Source: a virus
Length of the DNA stretch: 38,866 nt
Virus record (IMG/VR): IMGVR_UViG_3300048834_000286
Coordinates: 1-38,866 of that record
Direction: 5' to 3' (one strand)
Each line of letters starts with the position of its first letter. Position 1 is the first letter of the stretch. The position numbers and the translations under genes are program-made. Below the pieces are notes generated by a model. That model saw only the letters and a program-made list of their open reading frames with translations. It had not been told where the DNA came from and did no database searches. Shown one piece after another: positions 7,737 through 14,879 of the stretch.

Positions 7737-8600
7737 TCAGCCGACCAGGCGCAGCGTCGGCCGCTCTGCCCAGGCCACCGCGGCGCGCAGCTCGGAGTCC
7801 GTGACCCCGAGGTAGCGTTGCGTCGTCGTCAGCGAAGCATGGCCGAGCAGCTTTTGGACCACCACGAGTGAGCCGCATTCGGCGTAGGTCCTGGTCGCGA
7901 ACTTGTGTCGCAGTGTGTGCGCTGTCCACCCCTTGCCCAATGTGCGAGCGATGCGGGTGCCGATCGCATCGGCCTTCACGTGCCCGCCGTAAGGGGAGGG
8001 GAACGCCCAGCCGCGCCCGGATAGCCAACCGGCGACGTCCGGCGGCACTGGTATGGCCCGCTTTTTGCGGCCCTTGCCCTCGATGGTGACGACGCCAGCG
8101 TTGAGCATGTCTGAGTGCAGCGCGGCGAGTTCGGCGCGGCGCATCCCTGTCGCCTCGGCTATGCGCAGCAGCCAGTAGCGCTCACCTGTGGACCGTGCCA
8201 GCGCCGCCTCGAACACCGCATCGGGGCACGGTTTGGGGCACGGTTCCGCTTCTGGAGGTGACTCCAGATTGCGCGCCGGGTTTTTCAGCCGCTTGGGTTT
8301 GCGTTCCCCGGGTGCGCGCTCCCTAATCTGCCGGCGTCGTTCCCACACCACCCACCACTTGTAGAACTGCGAGATCGACTCGATCGCGGACCGGCGTGTG
8401 TTGTCGGCCCAGTGCGGATGTGCAGCCAGCCACACCTCGATGTCGTCGACGTCGATCTGTGAGGGGTGCCGGCCCCCGAGCATGCGCCGGACATATTTCT
8501 GTCTCAGGGCGATCGTCCCCTGGCTGCGTCCCTTAGCCCCCAGGTGAGCGCCCCAACCCATGAGGATTGGATCAGTCACAGGCACGATCATGGCAGGCAT
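7737..8600 (-). CDS. int: Tyrosine-family integrase
   Basis: A 287-residue recombinase. An N-terminal SAM-like core-binding region (about 10-90) is followed by the catalytic domain with Arg154 in T-G-M-R-R-A-E-L, Lys176 in E-G-K-G-R-K-K-R, His228/Arg231 in H-T-L-R-H-K, His254 in L-L-G-H and nucleophile Tyr263 in T-T-Q-R-Y-L-G. All key residues are present, so it should be active. Its start is two bases from the stop of the upstream small gene, in a minus-strand unit with the repressor. The tRNA-like sequence 0.4 kb upstream is the likely attP. Confidence 0.95.
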   Translation of the reverse strand: MPAMIVPVTDPILMGWGAHLGAKGRSQGTIALRQKYVRRMLGGRHPSQIDVDDIEVWLAAHPHWADNTRRSAIESISQFYKWWVVWERRRQIRERAPGERKPKRLKNPARNLESPPEAEPCPKPCPDAVFEAALARSTGERYWLLRIAEATGMRRAELAALHSDMLNAGVVTIEGKGRKKRAIPVPPDVAGWLSGRGWAFPSPYGGHVKADAIGTRIARTLGKGWTAHTLRHKFATRTYAECGSLVVVQKLLGHASLTTTQRYLGVTDSELRAAVAWAERPTLRLVG

Positions 8601-8602
8601 GG

Positions 8603-8854
8603 CTACCCCTGCGCTCCAACGTTGGCAAGATTGTGCACAACTCGTTCCCGCTCGGTGAGCAGATCGGCGATCTGCCCGGAGCGCAGCCGGATCCGGCCCA
8701 ACACTTTGTAGCCCTGCTCGGCCAGGACGTTTGCCAAGTCCAGATCGCCGGTGCGCAGGGCACGAGTCGACTCGACCAGCAGACGGTCATAGGTGGCGCC
8801 GTCTGTGCGCTGCGCCTCGATGAGGCCCGGCAGCTGCTCGGTGATTGTGCTCAT
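8603..8854 (-). CDS. Small protein between repressor and integrase
   Basis: An 83-residue, largely helical protein whose ATG (8852-8854) overlaps the repressor stop as ATGA and whose TAG stop lies two bases before the integrase start. It contains no visible HTH or metal motif. Three coupled genes in the order repressor, this gene, integrase suggest a regulatory or recombination-accessory role. It could be a directionality factor, but the sequence does not show this. Confidence 0.65.
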   Translation of the reverse strand: MSTITEQLPGLIEAQRTDGATYDRLLVESTRALRTGDLDLANVLAEQGYKVLGRIRLRSGQIADLLTERERVVHNLANVGAQG

Positions 8855-9210
8855 GATGCCAGCCCCCATCCGGCGCAAGCGCCGAATAGTGTCCGGTAAT
8901 CACCAGATTCCCGAACGTTTACGCTCAGAGGGCTGCGCGGCCGGAACTGGATGACGTCGGCCAAACGCGTTCGGTAATCGGACGGTTCCAGGTTCGAATC
9001 CCGGCGCGGGAGCAACTCATCCAAGGGGCACCCGAGTGCGTCGGCTGCACGGTAAAGCTCATCGAGCGTCCACGGCCGGTCTCCGCGCAGCTTCTTGCTT
9101 AGCCCCGATTGCGTCATTCCGAGACGTGGAGCCATTGCAGTCTGGGTGATGTGCCGATCCCACATGTGTGAGTGGATCGCTTTCCCTACTTGCGTGTCGA
9201 GACTTGTCAT
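8851..9210 (-). CDS. XRE-family immunity repressor carrying attP in its 3' half
   Basis: A 119-residue protein from the ATG at 9210, which has a G-rich Shine-Dalgarno at 9223-9228; a TTG at 9240 would add ten residues. Residues about 8-62 form an HTH with T-Q-S-G-L-S-K-K-L-R-G as the probable recognition helix. Residues about 67-76 (L-L-P-R-R-D-S-N-L-E-P) are encoded by an antisense tRNA-like sequence, the probable attP. Integration would therefore replace the last 40 or so residues, which end G-W-G-L-A-S. It diverges from the regulator at 9300. Confidence 0.8.
   Translation of the reverse strand: MTSLDTQVGKAIHSHMWDRHITQTAMAPRLGMTQSGLSKKLRGDRPWTLDELYRAADALGCPLDELLPRRDSNLEPSDYRTRLADVIQFRPRSPLSVNVRESGDYRTLFGACAGWGLAS
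8975..9014 (+). other. attP: Candidate attP core: 3' part of a tRNA-Asn-like sequence
   Basis: Read on the plus strand, 8993-8999 is TTCGAAT (T loop), flanked by 8988-8992 and 9000-9004 as the T stem (one A-C mismatch at 8990/9002). 9005-9011 is a 3' acceptor strand, then G73 (9012) and CA. Upstream TAATCGGA matches the anticodon-stem side of tRNA-Asn. An A72/G73 acceptor end also fits tRNA-Asn. The 5' half of the tRNA is absent. Such fragments next to integrase are typical attP cores that restore the host tRNA end. Exact core limits need attL/attR. Confidence 0.7.
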
Positions 9211-9262
9211 ACTTCGAATGTACCCCCCTAGACACGCCAAATCAATCCGTACCTGCCAATAG

Positions 9263-9289
9263 TTGACATTCCAGTCCGGTGCGTACTAG
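9263..9289 (+). promoter_or_regulatory. Early rightward promoter for the 9300 regulator
   Basis: TTGACA at 9263-9268 and TACTAG at 9284-9289, spaced 15 bases (a 17-base spacing would place the -10 at CTAGCG). It lies in the gap between divergent repressor and regulator genes. The next ATG, 9300, is so close that the mRNA may be nearly leaderless. The same -10 word occurs in the promoter at 20931-20959. Confidence 0.6.
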
Positions 9290-9310
9290 CGTGCTTGTCA
9301 TGGCTAGTAC
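9283..9310. promoter_or_regulatory. 28-bp palindrome over early promoter and start codon
   Basis: GTACTAGC at 9283-9290 and GCTAGTAC at 9303-9310 are perfect inverted repeats separated by 12 bases that contain the ATG of the regulator gene. The left arm covers the -10 element. This is the form expected of a repressor operator; in RNA it could also form an 8-bp hairpin with the start codon in the loop. Confidence 0.65.
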
Positions 9311-9497
9311 ACAGCGTCCTAATCAGGACGACCCGCTGATCACCTCCCACGAGGCTGCCGAACTCATCGGCTGCTCCATCCAGTCTCTGCATCGATGGGA
9401 ATCCGATGGGCTAATCACCCCGAACCGCACACCCGGAGGCCACCGCCGATACCGGCAATCCGAAGTTCTGGAGCTGATCGAACGGCGCAGCGCATGA
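9300..9497 (+). CDS. MerR/excisionase-like HTH regulator
   Basis: A 65-residue protein from ATG 9300 (GTG codons at 9279 and 9291 are alternatives). It has the winged-HTH pattern I-T-S-H-E-A-A-E-L-I-G-C-S, then L-H-R-W-E-S-D-G-L-I, then G-G-H-R-R-Y, seen in BldC/MerR-type and phage excisionase-type DNA-binding proteins. It is the first gene of the rightward operon opposite the repressor, so it is either a Cro-like switch protein or the recombination directionality factor. No Shine-Dalgarno is evident. Its stop overlaps the next ATG. Confidence 0.75.
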   Translation: MASTQRPNQDDPLITSHEAAELIGCSIQSLHRWESDGLITPNRTPGGHRRYRQSEVLELIERRSA

Positions 9498-9991
9498 ACT
9501 GCCGGACACCGCGCGTGATCCCAATCCACTTGTGGGATGACGTCTACCAGTCCCGGTGGGATGCGAAGGTGCAGGCTGACGACGTAACCGGATGCCTGGT
9601 GTGGACCGGGGGCAAGACCTGCGGCTACGGGATGTTCGCTTTAGCCCAACAAAACTACCGGGCGCACCGGATCGCCTACGTGCTCAAGCATGGCAACCCT
9701 GCAGAGCCTGAGTTGGTGATTGACCACCTGTGCCGCAACCGGGCCTGCGTCAATCCCGAGCACCTAGAAGCAGTCCCCCAGTGGGTGAACTTCGCACGAG
9801 GGGACGCATGGAACACCCACTACATCAAGTCGGAAGCCTGTTTGCGCGGCCACGTCATGGATGACGAGAACACCTACACGCATCCGGACGGCCGCCGCCA
9901 GTGCCGGACGTGCCTGCGCATGACGCCAGCAGAGCGAGGCCAGTACACGCGCGGCAGGTCGAAGCTCGAAGCCGAACGGCGCAGCGCATGA
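9494..9991 (+). CDS. HNH endonuclease (free-standing)
   Basis: A 165-residue protein. The core reads Y-G-M-F, R-A-H-R-I-A-Y, I-D-H-L-C-R-N-R-A-C-V-N-P-E-H-L-E, a typical HNH_3-type nuclease signature of phage homing enzymes. A C-terminal segment has C-L-R-G-H and C-R-T-C, a likely structural zinc site. It belongs to the same family as the gene at 18211-18684. ATGA overlap with the upstream regulator puts it in the coupled early operon. Confidence 0.85.
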   Translation: MNCRTPRVIPIHLWDDVYQSRWDAKVQADDVTGCLVWTGGKTCGYGMFALAQQNYRAHRIAYVLKHGNPAEPELVIDHLCRNRACVNPEHLEAVPQWVNFARGDAWNTHYIKSEACLRGHVMDDENTYTHPDGRRQCRTCLRMTPAERGQYTRGRSKLEAERRSA

Positions 9992-10197
9992 GCGCCGCAT
10001 CGGGTCAGGCGTACGAGCCGGAGCCGCACCGTATCGATGTGGTGGCCGGGGTGTTGGTGCAAACCGATGGGCTGATCAGTGGGCTGGGGCAGACCCGGAC
10101 TGTGGCGCGCTGCTCGTGCGGCTGGTCCGTGCAGCGGCAGCTGTCGTCCGCGGTTTACAACCAGGTGAAGAAGCACCGCCGCGAGGTGGCGTCATGA
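9988..10197 (+). CDS. Small C-x-C-G-W protein
   Basis: A 69-residue protein with A-R-C-S-C-G-W-S near residue 43 and a basic C-terminus (K-K-H-R-R-E). The C-x-C-G-W motif recurs in several other small proteins of this operon. With two cysteines only, metal binding would need His residues or a partner. Joined by ATGA to both neighbours. Function unknown. Confidence 0.65.
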   Translation: MSAASGQAYEPEPHRIDVVAGVLVQTDGLISGLGQTRTVARCSCGWSVQRQLSSAVYNQVKKHRREVAS

Positions 10198-10604
10198 CTG
10201 ACAGCGTCGAGGGCGACATCGTCCTACAACTCACCGCGCTGCAGGAGCAGATCGAAGACGCACGCAGATACCTGGCCGAGCACGGCAGCGTGCCTGGGCT
10301 GGTGCGACCGTCGCTCGTCGACATGGCCGCAGACGTGGTCCGCCAGCGTGACGAGGCTCGGGCCGACGTGGAGCGGACCATGCAGGCTGAGGCCGCCATC
10401 AGGGATGCACTGACCGTGCAGCGTGACGAGTCGCGGGCCGAAGTGGAGCGGCGCCAGACCTGCCTTCGGTGTCGCACCATCGCCCCGCCCGCCACCATGA
10501 CTGCCGTCGAAGCGCTCGCCCTGGTCCGCGAATCGGGCCACATGACCAGCGACGGACTGGCCTACGTTGCCGGGCTTCTTGCCGGAGTCGGGGTGGCGCC
10601 ATGA
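10194..10604 (+). CDS. Coiled-coil protein with Cys pair
   Basis: A 136-residue protein. Residues about 8-90 are strongly helical and contain two copies of a R-D-E-(A/S)-R-A-(D/E)-V-E-R motif about 26 residues apart, consistent with a coiled coil. A C-x2-C pair (C-L-R-C) follows near residue 94. The product is unknown; coiled-coil early proteins of this type are frequent in actinophages. Starts within the previous stop (ATGA). Confidence 0.65.
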   Translation: MTDSVEGDIVLQLTALQEQIEDARRYLAEHGSVPGLVRPSLVDMAADVVRQRDEARADVERTMQAEAAIRDALTVQRDESRAEVERRQTCLRCRTIAPPATMTAVEALALVRESGHMTSDGLAYVAGLLAGVGVAP

Positions 10605-10753
10605 ACGGGCTGCCGACTGTGGTCACGGTTGCGGCGATCCTCGTCGGGGCCGGGTCGCTGGTGTTGATGTGGGCCGATGAGCGCTGGATCCGCCGGCAGA
10701 AGGAACTGATGTCCAGGTGCCGCTGCGTGGCATGCCGGGGGGTGCGGCGATGA
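10601..10753 (+). CDS. Tiny membrane protein with Cys cluster
   Basis: A 50-residue protein with one hydrophobic span (about 6-24), then a basic segment and C-R-C-V-A-C near the C-terminus. It overlaps both neighbours by four bases (ATGA at start and end), which supports expression despite its size. Function unknown. Confidence 0.6.
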   Translation: MNGLPTVVTVAAILVGAGSLVLMWADERWIRRQKELMSRCRCVACRGVRR

Positions 10754-10983
10754 GCCCGGAGGACGCGTTCGCGTCGCAGCTGCCGCCCGTCGAGGCCGTT
10801 TTGCAGCTGGTGCAGATCGAATCGATTTTGGAACAGGCGGGGCTGCGTGAGGGGCATCCCACGTTAGCCGATGCGGTGCGCACCGTGGTCGATGTTGCGG
10901 TGGGCCGCGACACCGTCGATGCGCGCATGGTGTCGGCGCGACTCAGACATCCGGCAGGACGAGGAAGGGCAGCGAAGATATGA
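10750..10983 (+). CDS. Small helical protein of unknown function
   Basis: A 77-residue, mostly helical protein (P-P-V-E-A-V-L-Q-L-V-Q-I-E-S-I-L-E-Q-A-G) with a basic C-terminus. No motif is recognised. Its ATG lies in the stop of the previous gene and its stop overlaps the next ATG, keeping the coupled chain intact. Confidence 0.6.
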   Translation: MSPEDAFASQLPPVEAVLQLVQIESILEQAGLREGHPTLADAVRTVVDVAVGRDTVDARMVSARLRHPAGRGRAAKI

Positions 10984-11351
10984 ACACGCAAGCAAGCGAC
11001 CACGAGCGGCGCACCCTGGCTGGGGTGCGTAACTATCTGGGCGACTGGGCCGAGATGTGCGACTGGCAGTCCGCCACTCTGCGCACCCTCGGCTATCTGG
11101 ATGCGCTGATCCGAGAGGACATCGACACACCGACGGTGGCCGAAGATGCGGCCGGGCAGGGTTCAGGCTTCTCGCTGGTTTCGGAGCCGTCCGCGCAGGA
11201 CGCCATCGTGGCTGATCCTCGCGGGCTGGTGTGGCATCACCTCGGACACGAGTGGGTCGCATGGTCTCCATACGACAAGGATCATGTGCACCAGCGGTGG
11301 GACCAACTTCACCGCCCGCTGCGGTTGGTGTTCGGGGGGATAGCCGAATGA
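10980..11351 (+). CDS. Early-region protein of unknown function
   Basis: A 123-residue acidic protein with conserved-looking W-A-E-M-C-D-W and H-H-L-G-H-E-W-V-A-W segments, the latter containing three His residues. No family is recognised. Start and stop both share ATGA with neighbours. Confidence 0.6.
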   Translation: MNTQASDHERRTLAGVRNYLGDWAEMCDWQSATLRTLGYLDALIREDIDTPTVAEDAAGQGSGFSLVSEPSAQDAIVADPRGLVWHHLGHEWVAWSPYDKDHVHQRWDQLHRPLRLVFGGIAE

Positions 11352-11632
11352 GCGCCGCCGAGAGTGTGACGGTGGTGGAACCTGAGCGCAGCCACATGGT
11401 GCGGATGGTGTGGCAGGACACGACGATCACCTGCACATGCTGGTGTGGCTGGTCTGCGGAGATCACCGACCCGAATGGCCGGGACTGTATCGGGCAGCGC
11501 CGCCACTTCCGCGACGCCCAGCAGTTGGCCGCGTGGCACCAGTACCCGGACCTGCCCGCAGCTGAAGCTGTCGACGCGCTGGCCTGCGAGTTGTGGGCGC
11601 GGCTGCTGGATTGGCCGGTGGATGTGCGATGA
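11348..11632 (+). CDS. C-x-C-W-C-G-W protein
   Basis: A 94-residue protein whose N-terminal half has C-T-C-W-C-G-W-S-A-E-I (about residues 29-40), a three-cysteine version of the C-x-C-G-W motif repeated in this operon, followed by a helical region. The V-x5-I-T-C-T-C-W-C-G-W pattern suggests a short beta hairpin that holds the cysteines. Coupled to neighbours by ATGA. Function unknown. Confidence 0.65.
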   Translation: MSAAESVTVVEPERSHMVRMVWQDTTITCTCWCGWSAEITDPNGRDCIGQRRHFRDAQQLAAWHQYPDLPAAEAVDALACELWARLLDWPVDVR

Positions 11633-11841
11633 GCGCCAAACTGTCGACGGAGCATCTGGTGCAGGTGCTGCAGCGCACGGGTGGGGCACGGTTGGAGTGC
11701 TCCGGCTGCACATGGTCCGCGACGATCACCGTCTATGACTGCTTGCCGCGGCCGCTGAACACCGCCGAATACCGGCAGGTCGCATTCGAGGCCCGGGCTT
11801 TGGCCGATGCGCACCGCTACTCGTGGGACGGCCGGACATGA
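11629..11841 (+). CDS. C-x2-C-T-W-S small protein
   Basis: A 70-residue protein with L-E-C-S-G-C-T-W-S-A-T-I near residue 22, closely parallel to C-W-C-G-W-S-A-E-I in the preceding gene, followed by a helical segment ending in an H-R-Y motif. The two adjacent genes are probably diverged paralogues. Coupled by ATGA on both sides. Function unknown. Confidence 0.65.
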   Translation: MSAKLSTEHLVQVLQRTGGARLECSGCTWSATITVYDCLPRPLNTAEYRQVAFEARALADAHRYSWDGRT

Positions 11842-12317
11842 GTAGCGGGGTGACGTCGCTGGTGGTGCGGATCCCGGGCACCCCTCGCACTCAGGGGTCT
11901 GCGGCGCTGGCCGGGGGGCGCATGTACAAGAAGGCCAGCGAGAAGGCGCACCGGGAACTGGCTGTGTGGCTGATGCGCAAGGAGTGGGCCGGGGTGCGCA
12001 TTGCCACGGGCCCGGTCCGGGTCGACATCCGCGCCGAGTTCCACCGCCCAGCCGCCCACTACCGCACAGGACGTTTCGCTGCGGACCTGAAACCTTCCGC
12101 CCCTCACACCCCACACGCCCAGAAGCCGGACGCGGACAAGATCGGCAGGCTGATCTGCGACGCGCTGACTCTGTCCGGGGTGATCGCCGACGACGCCCAG
12201 GTCGCAGAGCTGCGCGTAGAGAAGCGCTGGATTCCGCGCGGCGAAGAATCCGGCACGACCGTCACTTTGACCGCCGTCGACATCCTCACCGTGAAGGGCA
12301 CACACCATGACCAATGA
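11838..12317 (+). CDS. rusA: RusA-family Holliday junction resolvase
   Basis: A 159-residue protein with the family signature K-P-D-A-D-K (96-101), R-x3-D-A-L-T-x2-G-V, then D-D-A-Q-V (118-122). Asp98, Asp100 and Asp118/119 correspond to the catalytic acidic residues of RusA. It resolves branched DNA during replication and recombination, which helps make packageable DNA. ATG 11838 overlaps the previous stop; a GTG 15 bases upstream is an alternative start. It likely acts with the RecT protein encoded at 18681. Confidence 0.85.
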   Translation: MSSGVTSLVVRIPGTPRTQGSAALAGGRMYKKASEKAHRELAVWLMRKEWAGVRIATGPVRVDIRAEFHRPAAHYRTGRFAADLKPSAPHTPHAQKPDADKIGRLICDALTLSGVIADDAQVAELRVEKRWIPRGEESGTTVTLTAVDILTVKGTHHDQ

Positions 12318-13107
12318 CGAGTCTCGCTGGCAGGAGATCGAGGACGGGGTGCGGCTGCTGCGCTACGGCCATCTGAACAGTCACGACGGTATCGACCGTG
12401 CCCGCCTCGATGACCTGGCCGCCAAGCATGGTGCCCGCCCGGATGATGTGCGCGCCATGTTCGACGCCGCGGTGGACCGCAACGAGTTCCCGCGCCCTGA
12501 TGATCTGTCGCGGGTCGTGCCGACGCCGGCCGGTGAGCGCAGGGCAAAGCCGGTGGATGGCCCGCCGCCGCGGAAACGCTGGAAGTGCCCTGTGTGCAAA
12601 CTCGAGTTCTCCGCGATGGGTTCCTACAATCATCTGGCTGCGTGCCGCAAGAAAAACGCGCCCACAGACCCGCCTCGTACGGAGCACCCGAACACGGGTG
12701 AGGCGGATGCGCCGGTCGGGGTGGACTCTTCTCCTACCCCGGCCGGCGACACCCCCGGGGTCGACGCACCCCCTGCTGGCACGGTGACCCTGGCCGACAG
12801 GATGGGCGAGGCGCTGGATTCGGCGCAGAAGGTGCACGCCGCCGCCGCGCAGATCGCCGCATTCATCCAGTCCGAGCCCGGGCTTGATGCTGTGCAGCCG
12901 TCGGAGTCTCCGGCGCTGATCGCGCAGCTGGCCGACACCGCGACCTATCACCCGTCGCCTGTGGTGGCTCGGGCTGCGATCGCCGCGCATGAGGCTTTGC
13001 GCACGTTTGAGCGGCTGTCTGCGGACTGGGAGCAGTTGACCGAGCTGCGTGCACGGATCGCCGAACTCGAGGGGCACCTGGGTGTGCCAGAGGCGCAGGT
13101 GGCGTGA
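12307..13107 (+). CDS. Zinc-finger protein with coiled-coil C-terminus
   Basis: A 266-residue protein. Residues 1-80 form a small helical domain. Cys94, Cys97, His109 and Cys113 (C-P-V-C ... H-x3-C) make a C2HC finger. A Pro/Thr/Ala-rich linker runs from about 115 to 155, and the remainder is helical with a final coiled-coil-like segment (R-A-R-I-A-E-L-E). DNA or protein binding is likely, but the family is not recognised. It overlaps rusA by 11 bases and the next gene by one. Confidence 0.65.
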   Translation: MTNDESRWQEIEDGVRLLRYGHLNSHDGIDRARLDDLAAKHGARPDDVRAMFDAAVDRNEFPRPDDLSRVVPTPAGERRAKPVDGPPPRKRWKCPVCKLEFSAMGSYNHLAACRKKNAPTDPPRTEHPNTGEADAPVGVDSSPTPAGDTPGVDAPPAGTVTLADRMGEALDSAQKVHAAAAQIAAFIQSEPGLDAVQPSESPALIAQLADTATYHPSPVVARAAIAAHEALRTFERLSADWEQLTELRARIAELEGHLGVPEAQVA

Positions 13108-13439
13108 TGGCCGGCTGCACGATCCGTGGCTGTCACCGCGACCACCGCGCGAGGGGGCTGTGCTCGCCGCACTATCTGCGCCAGCTGCTGTACGGCGACC
13201 CGCTGGCCGGGATGCCCGTGCGGCCGCGGCGCCGCAACCCTGGCGATCATTGCCCGACGTGTGAGGACATCGAGTTCCTGATCTCGATGGGGAACCGGGA
13301 CATGTTGGAGATCGCGACCCGGACCGTGTCTACCCATCCGGTCAACTATCGGCGCATCGAGGCGCTGCGGGTGCATCTGCGCCGCCACAGCCGGCAGGAT
13401 CTGCTGGACCGCATCGAACCGCGGCTGGTGTCCGCATGA
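13107..13439 (+). CDS. Zinc-binding protein (C-x4-C ... G-L-C-x2-H-Y type)
   Basis: A 110-residue protein. The N-terminus has C-T-I-R-G-C ... R-G-L-C-S-P-H-Y-L-R, a zinc-binding pattern often found at the N-terminus of phage HNH proteins and small regulators. A second pair, C-P-T-C, occurs near residue 50, and the rest is helical and basic. No nuclease core follows, so a DNA-binding accessory role is more likely than cleavage. ATG 13107 overlaps the previous TGA. Confidence 0.65.
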   Translation: MAGCTIRGCHRDHRARGLCSPHYLRQLLYGDPLAGMPVRPRRRNPGDHCPTCEDIEFLISMGNRDMLEIATRTVSTHPVNYRRIEALRVHLRRHSRQDLLDRIEPRLVSA

Positions 13440-14275
13440 GCGCCCACGGAACGTACGCCATGTACACCCGCGGCGGGTGCCGCTGCCAGCCGTGCCGCGA
13501 TGCCACAGCCGCCTACCAGCGCCGCTACCGGATGGAGTGCGCGCAGCGGCGTTGGGGCGCCTCGGAGTCGTGGCTGGTCGATGCGCAGCCTGTGCGTGAG
13601 CACATCGCGATGCTGCGCACACACGGTCTGGGTTGGCAGCGCATCGCGACCCTCGCCGAGGTGCCTCGGGTGACGGTGTCGCGTCTGTCCGGGCACGGCG
13701 ATCCGCGCCGCCCGCAACGCCGCCTGGCACGCACATCGGCCGAGCGGATCCTGGCTGTCACCCCCGATCAGGCCGCCGGCCGGGCGCTGGTGCCGTCGGG
13801 TCCGACGGTGCGCCGGCTGCAAGCGTTGGCCGCCGCGGGTTGGACGTTGCAGGCGCTGGCTGACCGGCTCGGGGTGTGGCGCCAACACGTGTCGGTGGTG
13901 CAGTCCGGTGACCGGGAACTGGTGCGCGCAGACACCGCGAGGGCTGTGACCCGCGTGTACCGCGACCTGCACATGACCCCGGGGCCGAACAGGCACACCG
14001 CTGCGAGGGCCCGCCGGCGTGGCTGGCTGCCGCCGCTGGCATGGGACGATATCGACGCAGGGGTGGTGGGTGACACCGCGCAATGGGTGGGCTGCCAGAT
14101 GTGCGATGACGTCGCTGCCGCGTTGGCTGCCGGCGCAACCCCGGACCAGGCCGCGAGGGTCATGTCCGACGCCCAGTTGGCCCATTCGCGGCGCTCGGCC
14201 CTGTCCAAGCATCTGCATGCGCATGCCCGCTGGGATTTGCTCGAAGCGGTCGGGTTGACGGGGGTCGCGGCGTGA
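13436..14275 (+). CDS. Helix-turn-helix DNA-binding protein with N-terminal Cys cluster
   Basis: A 279-residue basic protein. It opens with G-T-Y-A-M-Y-x3-G-C-R-C-Q-P-C-R-D-A, a pattern common in actinophage DNA-binding proteins. Two HTH-like regions follow: G-L-G-W-Q-R-I-A-T-L-A-E-V-P-R-V-T-V-S-R-L (about 64-84) and A-G-W-T-L-Q-A-L-A-D-R-L-G-V-W-R-Q-H-V (about 133-151). A late C-Q-M-C pair lies near 222. It probably regulates phage or host genes, or binds phage DNA. The targets are unknown. Confidence 0.7.
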   Translation: MSAHGTYAMYTRGGCRCQPCRDATAAYQRRYRMECAQRRWGASESWLVDAQPVREHIAMLRTHGLGWQRIATLAEVPRVTVSRLSGHGDPRRPQRRLARTSAERILAVTPDQAAGRALVPSGPTVRRLQALAAAGWTLQALADRLGVWRQHVSVVQSGDRELVRADTARAVTRVYRDLHMTPGPNRHTAARARRRGWLPPLAWDDIDAGVVGDTAQWVGCQMCDDVAAALAAGATPDQAARVMSDAQLAHSRRSALSKHLHAHARWDLLEAVGLTGVAA

Positions 14276-14550
14276 GTATCGAGGAGCACGAGGTTGTCGA
14301 CACTGCGCTGCGAGGGTTCGGCGCCGGGCGGGTGTCGTGCTCGTGCGGGTCGACGTTCCTGTCGACGTGGGATTGGCAGACCCATGTGGAGCAGGCCGAG
14401 GGCAACATCAGCGTCGACGGGCCCGGGCTGACTGTGCCGCGGGCCTGTGACCACCTGGCCGCCGTGTTGGATTCGCGGCGCCGCCTCACCGTCACCGAAT
14501 GCCTGTCCCTGGCCGCTTTGGCCGCATCGTTGAAAGGTCGAGGGCTATGA
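14272..14550 (+). CDS. C-x-C-G small protein
   Basis: A 92-residue protein from GTG 14272 (GTGA overlap). It has V-S-C-S-C-G-S-T-F near residue 21 and, 17 residues later, W-x2-H-V-E-Q, so C-x-C ... H might bind one metal. Related in pattern to the other C-x-C-G-W genes here. Function unknown. Confidence 0.6.
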   Translation: MSIEEHEVVDTALRGFGAGRVSCSCGSTFLSTWDWQTHVEQAEGNISVDGPGLTVPRACDHLAAVLDSRRRLTVTECLSLAALAASLKGRGL

Positions 14551-14879
14551 CTTTCGAGCAGGCTGTACTCACTGTGTTGGTTGCTGCGGCCGCGATCGGC
14601 GTCGCGCTGGGCTGGCTGCGCTGGCGGGCCCGCCCCGCCCAGGGCTGGCCGGACTGGGACGACATCCCGGACCTGTGCATGCGCTGCGGGGTTGACCTGC
14701 CGCTGCGTGACCGCATCGAACCGATCCCGGGCTCGGTGATCGACGTCGTCTACGCGCCCGTCGGGATGTCGTGTGAGTCGACCGGTATCGCCGGCTGGCT
14801 GTGCGGCCCGGTCTGCGCCAGGGCATGGAACGACCAGCACAACCACGTCCACCACCAACAACCGGAGAACCGCACATGA
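14547..14879 (+). CDS. Membrane-anchored Cys-rich protein
   Basis: A 110-residue protein with an N-terminal hydrophobic span (about 5-24), basic residues just after it, then C-M-R-C-G and, about 40 residues on, C-G-P-V-C-A-R-A-W, which together suit a zinc ribbon facing the cytoplasm. A His-rich end follows (N-H-V-H-H). Coupled by ATGA to the broken exonuclease gene downstream. Function unknown. Confidence 0.6.
   Translation: MTFEQAVLTVLVAAAAIGVALGWLRWRARPAQGWPDWDDIPDLCMRCGVDLPLRDRIEPIPGSVIDVVYAPVGMSCESTGIAGWLCGPVCARAWNDQHNHVHHQQPENRT

Noticed and set aside
7690-8028. Longer lipoprotein start extending upstream to 8028
   Set aside because: The extension overlaps integrase antisense, removes the signal peptide from the N-terminus, and lacks the good ribosome site found before 7689.
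8975-9014. A complete tRNA gene
   Set aside because: Only the T arm, acceptor 3' strand and part of the anticodon arm are present; no 5' acceptor or D arm upstream, and the region is repressor coding sequence. It fits an attachment site better.
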